Positions 1-8,223 of a stretch of DNA of 34,540 nucleotides are shown one piece after another. Under the pieces are notes generated by a model. The model was not told where the DNA came from. It was given only the letters and a program-made list of their open reading frames with translations, and did no database searches. This DNA is from Bifidobacterium breve (GTDB lineage Bacteria > Cyanobacteriota > Cyanobacteriia > PCC-6307 > Cyanobiaceae), in the NCBI GenBank assembly GCA_943325005.2, contig CALPNT020000008.1:1-34540 (forward strand). The letters run 5' to 3'. The first letter of the stretch is position 1, and every line of letters starts with the position of its first letter. Both the position numbers and the translations under genes were made by a program.

Positions 1-382
1 ACAGCAGATTGAGCAGGGCCCTGGGCCAGCCCCAATGCGCCAGGCGGGCCGCATTGAGGTTCTGCTGCACACTCAGCTCCTCGATCAGGTGCAGCTCCTG
101 CCAGAGGGTGCCGATGCGGGCCTGCTGGCGGCGGCGCTGGCGAGCGGAGCGGGCCGGCGGCAGACCCTGCCAGAGCACCTGACCCGCATCAGCGACCAGA
201 GATCCATTCGCCACCGCCAACAGGGTGCTTTTGCCGGCACCGCTCGGGCCCAGCAGGGCCACCCGCTCGCCACAGTCGATGCGCAGATCCAGTGCCTCCA
301 GCCGCGGGCGATCGCGACCGGCCACCGTGATCTGCCGAAGTTCCAGCAGCGGTGAAACGGCCGCCGGCTCAGGCCTCGCCAT
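1..382 (-). CDS. phnC: Phosphonate/phosphite-type ABC transporter ATPase (PhnC family), C-terminus cut by window edge
   Basis: This is the ATP-hydrolysing subunit of an ABC importer. The first 127 codons are in the window and the gene runs off its left edge. Reading from the ATG at 382, the protein starts MARPEPAAV. It has a Walker A motif GPSGAGKST at about residues 45-53 and a Q-loop glutamine in GTLWQE at about residue 95. The signature motif and Walker B lie outside the window. The start codon overlaps the stop of the preceding small ORF by 14 bp, which fits translational coupling. The substrate-binding protein gene lies just upstream on the same strand, which points to phosphonate or phosphite uptake. 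The ATPase domain alone would not give the substrate, so the name rests on context. Confidence 0.82.
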   Translation of the reverse strand, partial: MARPEPAAVSPLLELRQITVAGRDRPRLEALDLRIDCGERVALLGPSGAGKSTLLAVANGSLVADAGQVLWQGLPPARSARQRRRQQARIGTLWQELHLIEELSVQQNLNAARLAHWGWPRALLNLL

Positions 383-611
383 CGGGGTGCTGCTCCAGCA
401 GGGCCTGGATTCGCAGCAGCAGTTCAACCCGCTGGGCAGGATCACCCACCAGCTCCAGCTTGCCGGCCCCAGGCCACCAGTTGAGCTTCAGGTTGCTGAC
501 GCCGTCTTCAAACACGGCCATCTGGAAGGCGCCCCGAGACTGCCAGCGGCAGGGAATACCCAGGGCCGCCACAAGCTGCTGAAGGTCGTCGCTGGAACCG
601 GTGAATTGCAC
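369..611 (-). CDS. Small uncharacterised protein inside the phn cluster (80 aa)
   Basis: I do not recognise this protein. It begins at a GTG at 611, 19 bp after the phnD stop, and ends at a TGA that overlaps the start of phnC. No strong ribosome binding site is visible. The product is about 80 residues, without an obvious membrane segment or signal peptide. It has an aromatic patch (LKLNWWPGAGKLEL) and a leucine-rich C-terminal stretch (RVELLLRIQALLEQH) that looks helical. Its position between the binding protein and the ATPase, with overlap into phnC, suggests it is really translated. The open frame extends further upstream inside phnD in another frame, so the exact start is uncertain. Confidence 0.6.
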   Translation of the reverse strand: MQFTGSSDDLQQLVAALGIPCRWQSRGAFQMAVFEDGVSNLKLNWWPGAGKLELVGDPAQRVELLLRIQALLEQHPDGEA

Positions 612-630
612 GGAACTGACAAAAAAGGAA

Positions 631-1578
631 TCAGCGGATTTTGCCGATCTGGCGACCCACCTGTTCGATCTTGGCGTAAGCGGCGGCATCCGCAGGCGTG
701 AACTGCTGGGCCGAGAACAGGGCGAGGATCTGCTTCTGCTGCGGATCGCTCGGCCGCCAGCTGAGGATCGCCTGCTGCAGTTTGAGGGTGAAGCCCTTGC
801 CGAAGCGCTGATCGAGATCCCCCTGGGCAATCCAGTGATAGTCCTGATAGCCAGGGCTCTTCCAGATCGCCACCACCTTGGAGCGCTTGGCCTTGCCATC
901 GTGCAGGCTGGTGCGCCACACCTGCTCGTTCACCACGCCGGCGTCATACGTGCCGCTCTGCACCAGGGCGATCGTGGCATCGTGGCTGCCACTGAAGCCG
1001 GGGGCACCACCGGCGAAATCGGTAAGCTTCACGCCGGCCTGAGCCAGGAAATACTGGGGCATCAAGCGGCCGGAGGTGGAGCTCTCCGAGCCGAAGCTGA
1101 ACCGCTTGCCCTTCAACTGGGCCAGACCCTTTTGCTGATTAAAAGGCTTGATGCCGCTGCCGGTATTGGCGATGAAGATGCTGTGGAAGGCCACATCGAT
1201 ATCGCGTTGGGCCAGCACCCGGGCCCCGGGCTTCTGCAACCGTGCCTGAACCCCGGTGAGCCCGCCGAACCAGACCAGATCCAGATCGCCGGTGCGGAAG
1301 GCGGTCACGGCGGCGGTGTAGTCCACCACCGGCACGTACTTCACCGTCACCCCGAGCTGGCGGCTGAGCTCACTGGCCACCAGGGGATAGAGGCGATTGA
1401 GCTTCTCGGGCTTCTGATCGGGGATGGCGCCGAGGCGCAGCACCCGGGCGGTTCTGGCCGGCTCGGCCGCCGCCGCCTGAGGCCGCAGGGCATCTTCCCC
1501 AAGCCAAGGTGCCAGCAGGGGCGTGAGCATCAGGCCGAGCCCAGCGAACAGGGCGATCGCACGGGTGCGGGTCGTCAT
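631..1578 (-). CDS. phnD: Phosphonate/phosphite ABC transporter substrate-binding protein (PhnD/PtxB family)
   Basis: This is the periplasmic solute-binding protein of the ABC importer, 315 aa from the ATG at 1578. The N-terminus has a short basic start (MTTRTRA) followed by a hydrophobic stretch and an Ala-rich cleavage-like region, so it is exported. The mature part carries features of the PhnD family: LRLGAIPDQKPEKL near the start, then YTAAVTAFRTGDLDLVWFGG, a central SESSTSGRL motif that fits phosphonate/phosphite-binding proteins, and SGSHDATIALVQSGTYDAG. A TTG 18 bp upstream is a possible alternative start. Whether the ligand is phosphonate, phosphite or phosphate cannot be read from the sequence. 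The gene leads a minus-strand run with the 80-aa ORF and phnC. Confidence 0.86.
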   Translation of the reverse strand: MTTRTRAIALFAGLGLMLTPLLAPWLGEDALRPQAAAAEPARTARVLRLGAIPDQKPEKLNRLYPLVASELSRQLGVTVKYVPVVDYTAAVTAFRTGDLDLVWFGGLTGVQARLQKPGARVLAQRDIDVAFHSIFIANTGSGIKPFNQQKGLAQLKGKRFSFGSESSTSGRLMPQYFLAQAGVKLTDFAGGAPGFSGSHDATIALVQSGTYDAGVVNEQVWRTSLHDGKAKRSKVVAIWKSPGYQDYHWIAQGDLDQRFGKGFTLKLQQAILSWRPSDPQQKQILALFSAQQFTPADAAAYAKIEQVGRQIGKIR

Positions 1579-1764
1579 CAAAGGGTGTGGAGACAAATTG
1601 AAGAACCTGGAAATGAACCCTGCAGGGAGCCGCCGGGTGGAGATCTCTCTGGGCTAGGGCTGCAACCATGATGGCGGGACCAGCCGCAACGCCCAGAGCT
1701 TGAGCGAGCCTCAATGCTGCCACTCGATCGGAGCCTCCCCCTCGGCGCAGGACGCTGGAGCGGT

Positions 1765-2208
1765 TCAGGCCGGCTCAACCATGGAACCGAGCAGTTGCAC
1801 CAGCACCTGGCGCGGCCGCGGCCCATCGAGCTCCACCAGCAGCACCGATTGATAGCGCCCCAGACCGAGACGGCCGTCCACGATCGGCAGACTCAGCTGG
1901 CTGCCGAGCATCAAGGCGATCAAGTGGGAATGGGCATTGCGCGGTTCATCGGCGGGCACATCGCGCAGATGCAGATCGTTGTGCCGCCAGGGATGATCCG
2001 CCTGCACCAGGGAACCAAAGAACTCAGCGATATCCGCCATCAGCCGCTCCTCGGCCTCATTGATCACCAGGGCCGTGGTGGTGTGCTGGGCCACGGCCAC
2101 CAGCACACCCTCCTGGAGACCACTCGCCTCCAGATGCGCGTTGAGCTCGGCGGTGATGTCGTAACAGGCGACAGCGGCCGCACTGTCCAGGGAAAGAGTG
2201 AAGTGCAT
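1765..2208 (-). CDS. YjbQ/UPF0047 family protein
   Basis: The protein has 147 aa, the usual length of the YjbQ (UPF0047) family. Family members are small trimeric enzymes annotated as secondary thiamine-phosphate synthases from weak rescue activity in E. coli. Their real role is unsettled. Visible family motifs are QHTTTALVINEAEERL, HNDLHLRDVPADEP, NAHSHLIALMLGSQ and a C-terminal LGRYQSVLLVELDGPR. The conserved histidines and acidic residues are in place. The gene lies on the same strand as phnD, 186 bp upstream of it, so it is probably a separate unit. It is divergent from mnmH. Confidence 0.85.
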   Translation of the reverse strand: MHFTLSLDSAAAVACYDITAELNAHLEASGLQEGVLVAVAQHTTTALVINEAEERLMADIAEFFGSLVQADHPWRHNDLHLRDVPADEPRNAHSHLIALMLGSQLSLPIVDGRLGLGRYQSVLLVELDGPRPRQVLVQLLGSMVEPA

Positions 2209-2662
2209 CCGTGACAGGACTTTCTCAGCCGAAAGGACTCAGGGAGGACTGGAAGCAGCAGCAGACTCCACCGCCGCCATCCTGGACCGCTCAACACATC
2301 CTCGTTGCACCAGGGACTGGATGACGCAGCTGGTGAGTGGCACGGCCCTTTTTCGCTCCTCGCTGGGGCCCCAACGGGCAGGGCTCACCTCGCAGAGTGA
2401 CCTGCCTGCAGCGATCTTGAGGCACCAGCATCGGCTCCGCCTCCCGTTCAACCGCCGTGTGGGGCTGCGGCCGATGAGCAACCGGCTCCTTCAGGCCAGG
2501 CGCCGCTGCCGTCACCAGCCAGAGCGCAGCTTCGGACTTGCGCAGCTTGATGACTCAGCAGGAGGGGCTCCGCCCATGGAGCAGAGACGGCTTGACGCTG
2601 CCGCTGCGCCCCTGCCCCGATTCGCCTGGGGGGAGAGTGGAGCAAGAGGCAGAGCGGCCGCC
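2209..2662. other. Intergenic stretch between yjbQ and mnmH
   Basis: These 454 bases separate two divergent genes and must hold both promoters. Open frames exist on both strands but none resembles a known protein, and the plus-strand one is just an upstream extension of the mnmH frame. No tRNA, clear hairpin terminator or repeat was recognised. Confidence 0.5.
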
Positions 2663-3709
2663 ATGATTCCATCCCAGCCGATCGCGGCGTTCCTGGCGGG
2701 CGAGGGCCCGATCCTCGACGTGCGCAGCCCTGCGGAATTTGCCCAGGGCCACATTCCAGGCGCCACCAACCTGCCCCTGTTCGCTGATGCCGAACGGGCC
2801 GAGATCGGCACCCTCTACAAGCAACAGGGCCGCCAGGCCGCCGTGCTGCGCGGCCTGGCCCTGGTGGGGCCCCGGATGGAGGCACTGGCCACGGCCCTCG
2901 CCGGGGCCCCGGCCGGTGGCCAACAACCAGCTCACCAGCTCCCCACCGCTCCACTGCGGATCCACTGCTGGCGCGGTGGCATGCGCTCGGCATCGGTGGC
3001 CTGGCTGGCCGACCAGCTCGATCTGCCGGTGCTGCTGCTGGAGGGGGGGTACAAGGCCTATCGCCGCTGGGTGCTGGCGCTGTTCGAGCGGCCTTGGCCG
3101 CTGCGGCTGCTGGGGGGACGCACCGGCTGTGGCAAAACGGAGCTACTGCTGGCCATGGCGGCACGGGGCGTGGCGATGGTGGATCTGGAGGGCCTGGCCC
3201 ATCACCGCGGCAGCAGCTTCGGCGCCCTCGGACTGCCGCCCCAGCCCAGCAGCGAGCACTACGAAAACCTACTGGCCGCGGCCCTTTGCCGTCTGGAGGG
3301 AGCCAAAGCGATCTGGCTGGAGGCGGAAAGCTCCCAAGTGGGCCGCTGCCGCATCCCCGCCGGCCTCTGGCGTCAGATGCAAGCGGCCCCGGTGCTGGAG
3401 GTGCAGCGGCCGCTGGAGCAGCGGGTGGCCCATCTGGTGACGATCTACGGAGTGCAGGAGCCACAGGCCCTGGCCGAAGCCACCCATCGCATCGCCAAAC
3501 GGCTCGGCCCCCAGCGCACATCCGCCGCCCTCGAAGCAATCACGCAACGGGACTGGACCGCCGCCTGCCTGCAGATGCTCGACTACTACGACCGCTGCTA
3601 CGACCACGAACTCGGCCAGCATCGGGTATGCACGGTGGAGCTGGGCGAGCTGAGCCCAGCGGCGGCGACCCAGCAGCTGCTGGAACAAGGCCTGATCAGC
3701 ACGGACTAA
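2663..3709 (+). CDS. mnmH: tRNA 2-selenouridine synthase
   Basis: MnmH (SelU, YbbB) replaces sulfur by selenium at the wobble 2-thiouridine of some tRNAs, using selenophosphate. From the ATG at 2663 the protein has 348 aa, near the family's usual 360. The N-terminal rhodanese domain begins ILDVRSPAEFAQGHIPGA, with the catalytic cysteine in HCWRGGMRSAS at about residue 102. It is followed by a P-loop GGRTGCGKT at residues 151-159. An in-frame ATG at 2576 would add 29 residues without similarity, so the later start is preferred. The 3' end overlaps the convergent selD fusion by 4 bp. SelD makes the selenophosphate this enzyme needs, so the pair forms one pathway. Confidence 0.93.
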   Translation: MIPSQPIAAFLAGEGPILDVRSPAEFAQGHIPGATNLPLFADAERAEIGTLYKQQGRQAAVLRGLALVGPRMEALATALAGAPAGGQQPAHQLPTAPLRIHCWRGGMRSASVAWLADQLDLPVLLLEGGYKAYRRWVLALFERPWPLRLLGGRTGCGKTELLLAMAARGVAMVDLEGLAHHRGSSFGALGLPPQPSSEHYENLLAAALCRLEGAKAIWLEAESSQVGRCRIPAGLWRQMQAAPVLEVQRPLEQRVAHLVTIYGVQEPQALAEATHRIAKRLGPQRTSAALEAITQRDWTAACLQMLDYYDRCYDHELGQHRVCTVELGELSPAAATQQLLEQGLISTD

Positions 3710-5892
3710 GCCGCCTTTCCTGCCACCACCTTGGCGATCACGACCGCCTCAACGAAGCCGGCAGCGCGCAGGGCCAGCAGGGCCGCGGGCGCCCGCTCCG
3801 CCGGCAAGGCCGCCAGCAGCGGGCCGCAGGTCTGCGGATCAAGCAACAAACCCAGGTGCTTGGGCTCCGCAGTGCTGGCGGCAGCCAAGCGCACCGGCCC
3901 CTCCAGCAAGGCAAGGGCGCTGGCATTGGCAGGGGCAAGACTGCTGGCAAAACCGCGTTGCAGCAAAGCCAGGGCTCCTGGCAGAGCCGGGATCGCCTCC
4001 AAATCGAGCTCCACGCCAACCCCCGGCGAGGCAGCCAGCATTTCGCCCAGATGACCCAGCAAGCCGAAACCGGTCACATCGGTGCAGCCCCCCACCCCAT
4101 GGGCGGCGAACAGCGGCACCAGCTCGGCCTGACTGCGCTGCATCGCCGCGAGCGCCGCATCGATCCACTGGGGCTCCGCGGCCCCCGCCATCGCCGCCGC
4201 AAACAGCACACCACTGCCCAGAGGCCGGCTCAGCAGCAGCACGTCGGCGGGGCGCAAGGGCCCCTTGGACCAATGCTGCCCCGGCGCCACGCGGCCATTG
4301 ACCGTGAGCGCCAGGGCCAGGCCACCCCCATCGCGGCCCTCGAGGGTATGGCCGCCGATCAGCGCCGCACCGAGAGGCTCCAGCACGGAGCGCACCCCAG
4401 CCAGGGTCTGCAGCAGCAGTTCTTCCTGCAGGGGCGCCGCGGCCTGGGGCACGGTCACCAGAGCTTGCACCGACTGCACCGAGGCGCCACAGGCCCAGAG
4501 ATCGCTGCAGGCGTGAAGGGTGGTGAGGCGGGCATTGAGCCAGGGATCCTCCACCAGAGCCGGAAAGCCATCAAGGCTCTGCAGCAGCAGATCGCCCTCG
4601 GCTGCAAGCCCCAGCACGGCAGCATCCTCAGCCGCCGGCGCCTGCCCGTCGGGATCGAGCCGGGCCAGGGCCGCCACCAGAGGCTGCGCCGCCAGCTTGG
4701 CGCCGCAGCCGCGGCAGGCCATCCCCGGGGCCCTGGGATCGGCAGCCGTTGTGTCCGCAACAACGCCAAGGTCATGGAAACGGGCCATGAAGCGGCGATC
4801 AATCCACTGCTTCCAGTGCCACAGCCAGCGATAGGGACCCAGAACCAACGGTCCCCAGAGAGCCAGAGCCCGGAGCGCCCCAGGCTCGCTGGCCGCCGCG
4901 GCCGCACCGCCAACCCCCAGCAACTGCAGCGCCCAAGCCTGGGGCGCCCAGGCCTGCAGGGAAGCAGCAGGTGTCTGCAGCTGACGTTGAAGATTAGTGG
5001 CCAGCACCGGGGCGGCGCGCACGGCCCACACCCCCGCCGCCGGCCGAGGCGAGGCGGCGATCAGGCCGCAATCACCCACGGCGAACAGGTGGGGATGGCC
5101 GATCACCGCCAGGGTCGGCTCCGTCAGCACCCGGCCGCTGCTGCACTGCACCGGCAACCCCGCAGCAGCCAGCCAGGCCGGGGCCCGGCTGCCGGTGCAG
5201 GCCAGATCCGCCCCAGCCTGGGCCGAGCCATGGCGCGCCACCGGGATCCCCGCCTCGGCCAGCAGACGCTCCAGGCTCCGCCGGGCGGCGCGGGAGTCGA
5301 AATGGAGCGCGTCCCCGCGCAGCAGCAGGCGACTGGCCACACCGCGGTAGCGCAAAGCCAGGGCCAGTTCCACGGCCGCCGCTCCTCCACCGCGGATACG
5401 CACGATCGATCCGGGCTCCAGGGCTGCGCTCCAGGCCAGGAAAGGCTCCAGCGGCTTGACCGCCAACGCCTGGCGATCATCAACGTTGTGGTCGTCAGCC
5501 GTTTGCCCCGCAGCCGTGAGGGCGCCGACATCGAGACTGAGGGTGTCGAAGGCCAAGGGCGGACGCCCCGCCAGCCCCAGCTGACGCCCGCCAGGATCGA
5601 GGCTGATGATCTCCGCCTGAATGAAACTCACGCCGGCTAAGCCACAGAGCCGGCGCAGATCGATCGCACACTCGGGCCGTTGGTAGAGGCCAGCCACCAG
5701 GCCCGGCACCATGCCGGAATAAAGGGCGGTGCTGGTGCGATTGACCAGGCTGATCAGAGTGCCGGCGGGCCGGCGAGCAGGATCCATGGCCCACTGCCGC
5801 AGCAGCAGCGCATGACTATGGCCACCGCCAGCCAGCAACAACATGTGTTGTGGAGGCGAAGCGCTCGGCTGTCCGCGGTTGGAGCCCTGCAT
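3706..5892 (-). CDS. selD: FAD/NAD-dependent oxidoreductase fused to selenide, water dikinase (SelD)
   Basis: This 728-aa protein has two parts. Residues 17-380 look like a pyridine-nucleotide oxidoreductase of the NDH-2 type, with a dinucleotide-binding GGGHSH at 22-27, a second glycine motif RIRGGGAAAVE near 170 and an FAD motif AVGDCG at 271-276. Residues 390-728 are SelD, which makes selenophosphate from selenide and ATP. The active-site region reads CRGCGAK (393-399). The Cys and Lys matching E. coli Cys17 and Lys20 are present, while the second Cys of the E. coli GCGCK motif is Ala. GGHTLEGRDGG and TDVTGFGLLGHL are further SelD motifs. Such fusions are known from cyanobacteria. The role of the FAD half is unknown; supplying reduced selenium is a guess. 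An ATG at 5844 is an alternative start just before the first glycine motif. Confidence 0.92.
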   Translation of the reverse strand: MQGSNRGQPSASPPQHMLLLAGGGHSHALLLRQWAMDPARRPAGTLISLVNRTSTALYSGMVPGLVAGLYQRPECAIDLRRLCGLAGVSFIQAEIISLDPGGRQLGLAGRPPLAFDTLSLDVGALTAAGQTADDHNVDDRQALAVKPLEPFLAWSAALEPGSIVRIRGGGAAAVELALALRYRGVASRLLLRGDALHFDSRAARRSLERLLAEAGIPVARHGSAQAGADLACTGSRAPAWLAAAGLPVQCSSGRVLTEPTLAVIGHPHLFAVGDCGLIAASPRPAAGVWAVRAAPVLATNLQRQLQTPAASLQAWAPQAWALQLLGVGGAAAAASEPGALRALALWGPLVLGPYRWLWHWKQWIDRRFMARFHDLGVVADTTAADPRAPGMACRGCGAKLAAQPLVAALARLDPDGQAPAAEDAAVLGLAAEGDLLLQSLDGFPALVEDPWLNARLTTLHACSDLWACGASVQSVQALVTVPQAAAPLQEELLLQTLAGVRSVLEPLGAALIGGHTLEGRDGGGLALALTVNGRVAPGQHWSKGPLRPADVLLLSRPLGSGVLFAAAMAGAAEPQWIDAALAAMQRSQAELVPLFAAHGVGGCTDVTGFGLLGHLGEMLAASPGVGVELDLEAIPALPGALALLQRGFASSLAPANASALALLEGPVRLAAASTAEPKHLGLLLDPQTCGPLLAALPAERAPAALLALRAAGFVEAVVIAKVVAGKAA

Positions 5893-5984
5893 GCAGCGGT
5901 CAGGGCGAAGATTTCTCCATCTTCGCTGCCGCCCTTACCACCCCCATAAGCTGACCGGGGCTGTGATTCAGAACTGGAGTAGCG

Positions 5985-6179
5985 ATGGAACCCGTGCTAG
6001 CCGATCTGCTCGCCAAGCTGGAAGCGGGGCAGATCCATCGTCATGAGATGGCTTCGTATCAGGACAATCAGCTCCCGGCCGCCATCAATCTCGAACTGAT
6101 GTGGATGCTGTTTGCGATCGACACCTTGGAGGAACACCGGCTCAGGCTGGTGGACAAGCTGAGGTGCGTGAAACCCTGA
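5985..6179 (+). CDS. Small uncharacterised protein upstream of the VIT transporter (64 aa)
   Basis: I do not recognise this 64-aa protein. It starts at an ATG with a good ribosome binding site (GGAG at 5976-5979, 5 bases before the start) and ends 12 bases before the VIT transporter gene. The sequence is soluble-looking, with a hydrophobic helix-like stretch INLELMWMLFAIDTLEEH in the second half and several His, Glu and Met residues. Its close spacing suggests co-transcription with the transporter. A role in metal handling is only a guess from that context. Confidence 0.62.
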   Translation: MEPVLADLLAKLEAGQIHRHEMASYQDNQLPAAINLELMWMLFAIDTLEEHRLRLVDKLRCVKP

Positions 6180-6191
6180 GTCCCCCTTGCC

Positions 6192-6890
6192 ATGCCTTCC
6201 TTGCACCATCGCGAGCGCCACAACAGCCACCGGGTGGGCTGGCTGCGGGCCGTGGTGCTTGGGGCCAACGACGGCACCATCTCCGTCTCGAGCCTGGTCG
6301 TGGGCATCGCCGCTTCCGGCGCCAATCACCAGACCCTGCTGCTCTCGGCCCTGGCGGCGATCGTGGCCGGAGCGATGTCGATGGCAGCCGGGGAATACGT
6401 CTCGGTGCAATCGCAGGCGGACACGGAAGCGGCGGATCTGGCCCGGGAGCGCCAGGAATTGGCCCTGGATCCGGGCGGTGAACTGGCCGAACTCACCGAG
6501 ATCTATCGCCAACGCGGCCTGGAGCCAGCTCTGGCGCGCCAGGTGGCCGAACAGCTCACGCTCCATGACGCCCTCGGGGCCCATGCCCGCGACGAGCTGG
6601 GACTGAGCGAAATCCTGCGGGCCCGGCCGATTCAGGCGGCCCTGGCCTCCGCCGCCAGCTTCGCGGCCGGAGCGCTGCTGCCGCTGTTGACGATCCTGCT
6701 GAGTCCACCGGCAAAGATCAGCCAAATCACAACGGCTGTGGCCCTGCTGGCCTTGATGGCCCTGGGCGGGCTGGCCGCCTGGGCCGGAGGGGCACCAATC
6801 CGCACCGCCAGCCTGCGGATGCTGTTCTGGGGGGGCCTGGCCATGGGCTTGACAGCCCTGGTGGGCAGGGTATTTGGGGCCGCGGTGTAA
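6192..6890 (+). CDS. VIT1/CCC1-family iron/manganese transporter
   Basis: The 232-aa protein is a membrane transporter of the VIT1/CCC1 family, which moves Fe2+ or Mn2+ out of the cytoplasm. Family features are clear: VVLGANDGTISVSSLVVG in the first membrane helix, AIVAGAMSMAAGEYVSVQSQ in the second, then a hydrophilic Glu-rich region (about residues 75-140, including ELAELTEIYRQRGLE) that corresponds to the metal-binding domain. Three more hydrophobic segments follow to the C-terminus. It follows the 64-aa ORF by 12 bases and is convergent with the yccF-family gene. The metal cannot be decided from sequence alone. Confidence 0.9.
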   Translation: MPSLHHRERHNSHRVGWLRAVVLGANDGTISVSSLVVGIAASGANHQTLLLSALAAIVAGAMSMAAGEYVSVQSQADTEAADLARERQELALDPGGELAELTEIYRQRGLEPALARQVAEQLTLHDALGAHARDELGLSEILRARPIQAALASAASFAAGALLPLLTILLSPPAKISQITTAVALLALMALGGLAAWAGGAPIRTASLRMLFWGGLAMGLTALVGRVFGAAV

Positions 6891-7002
6891 AGCGGAACCC
6901 GTGGGGAGCTGGATTGGCATGGGGCTGATCTTGACCTGAACCTGTGACTGAAACGGCGCAAAAGCGGGGACTGAGCAAAATCAGCCAACGATCTGCAGCG
7001 TC

Positions 7003-7407
7003 TTATCGCTTAATCGGCACCACGGCCAAACCGATCGGGGCCAGCGCAATCAGAGCGAGCTTGAGGTGCTGGAGGCCGAAGGGAATCCCGATGATCGAGA
7101 TGAAGCAGGCCAGGGCCGAAACCAAATGCCCCACCGCCAGCCACCAACCAGCCAGCAGGAACCAGATCACGTTGCCGAGGAAGCCGAGCGGACCGGTGCC
7201 GAGATCGCCCTTGCCACTGAGTTCGGCTCGACTGATGGCTTCCTTCCCGAAGGGCCAGAAGGAAAACGTACCAATCACGAAACAGGCCCGGGCCCAGGGA
7301 ATGCCGACGATCGTGAGCGCCACCACGAGCCCGGCCAGCCACCAGCCCAACCCCATCACCACGCCACCAAACAGGAACCAGATGACGTTGGCAATGAAAC
7401 GCAGCAC
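7003..7407 (-). CDS. YccF-family inner membrane protein (DUF307)
   Basis: The protein is a small integral membrane protein with two repeated YccF domains, each carrying a hydrophobic hairpin. The repeats are visible as FIANVIWFLFGG...LGWWLAG...LTIVGIPWARACF and FLGNVIWFLLAGWWLAVG...ISIIGIPFGLQHLKLA. The second half ends with ALAPIGLAVVP, which matches the family C-terminus. I place the start at the GTG at 7407 (VLRFIANVIW), because E. coli YccF begins at this point. A GTG at 7449 would add 14 unrelated residues. The function of the family is not known. Confidence 0.85.
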   Translation of the reverse strand: MLRFIANVIWFLFGGVVMGLGWWLAGLVVALTIVGIPWARACFVIGTFSFWPFGKEAISRAELSGKGDLGTGPLGFLGNVIWFLLAGWWLAVGHLVSALACFISIIGIPFGLQHLKLALIALAPIGLAVVPIKR

Positions 7408-8223
7408 GGCCGATCCAGAGCACCAACCACCAACGTAGGAGCCGGTCACCCGCGCTCCACAAAACCAGATTGTTGGTCAGTCCACCCCGATCAATTCCGG
7501 CCTACACCAACCGCAGACCCAAGCCAGCCAGCCAGAAAGGGCCGCTCACGGCTGAGGCGATCAATCGGCAGAACCATCGCCTAACAAACAGCGAAACGAT
7601 CAAGTCCGGGGCCGCTCAGCAACGAAAGCAGACAACAGCGGCCAACAGCCCCTAGGGCCAGGACATCGACTGGAAACGAGCAACTGGCCTCCGCCATGGA
7701 GATTTCAAGCCACGCCGCGGCAGATTCGCTCGCCTCACCCCCTTGAGCCAGTGCGATCACCTGGGCCTCAAGCTGGTGTGATCGATCAGTACTTGACCTG
7801 GACACGGTCGGCCTGCGCCACAAGCCAAGGAAGGGCCAATGACGGTACCGACCACACAGCAGAGGCGCCGCTGGGAACCCACGCCCCCCTGAAGCGAGGC
7901 AATCGGCAAGGCAAGCGTCAATCCCTACCCAGCGGCGGCGAACAAGGCCCGGACGGTGATGCGCCAGGCGGCTGGCCCAACCTCTGGCGATCCACCAAAG
8001 TCCCCAACACCGCCCTACCGCCACGGCTGAAAAGGCCTGAACGCTGCGGCCCGAGGGCCGAGATGCAGCGGCGGCGGAAAGCTGCCGCAGCTTTGCGTCA
8101 GATCCTGAGTAGCCGGGCGCCAACAGGGGCCAAGCGGAGCCAAGGCGGGTAAACCCTCCAGGGCAAAAGAGCTTCCTTCGGGCACCAAGGTTTACTGTGC
8201 CTGCCGCAGGAGACCGGCTCCCC
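7408..8223. other. Long gene-poor stretch
   Basis: No gene is supported in these roughly 800 bases. A 214-codon open frame exists on the minus strand (7581-8225), but its product is rich in Arg, Ser, Trp and Cys and resembles no family I know. Nothing resembling tRNA, tmRNA, RNase P RNA or a repeat array was seen. The stretch could be decayed coding sequence or hold an unrecognised RNA. Confidence 0.45.

Noticed and set aside
308-315. HIP1 octamers GCGATCGC
   Set aside because: A few copies occur (for example 308-315, 1553-1560, 22557-22564, 30674-30681), as expected in cyanobacteria; no striking enrichment was seen.
601-1671. Plus-strand open frame of 356 codons
   Set aside because: Antisense to phnD, which has clear signal peptide and ligand-binding motifs.
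2335-2400. Possible terminator with TTTTT at 2348
   Set aside because: No stem precedes the T-run, and its position between divergent genes does not call for a terminator.
3094-5640. Very long plus-strand open frame (848 codons)
   Set aside because: It runs antisense to the SelD fusion and partly inside mnmH in another frame. The product is Gln/Arg/Gly-rich without family motifs, while the other frames are clearly conserved.
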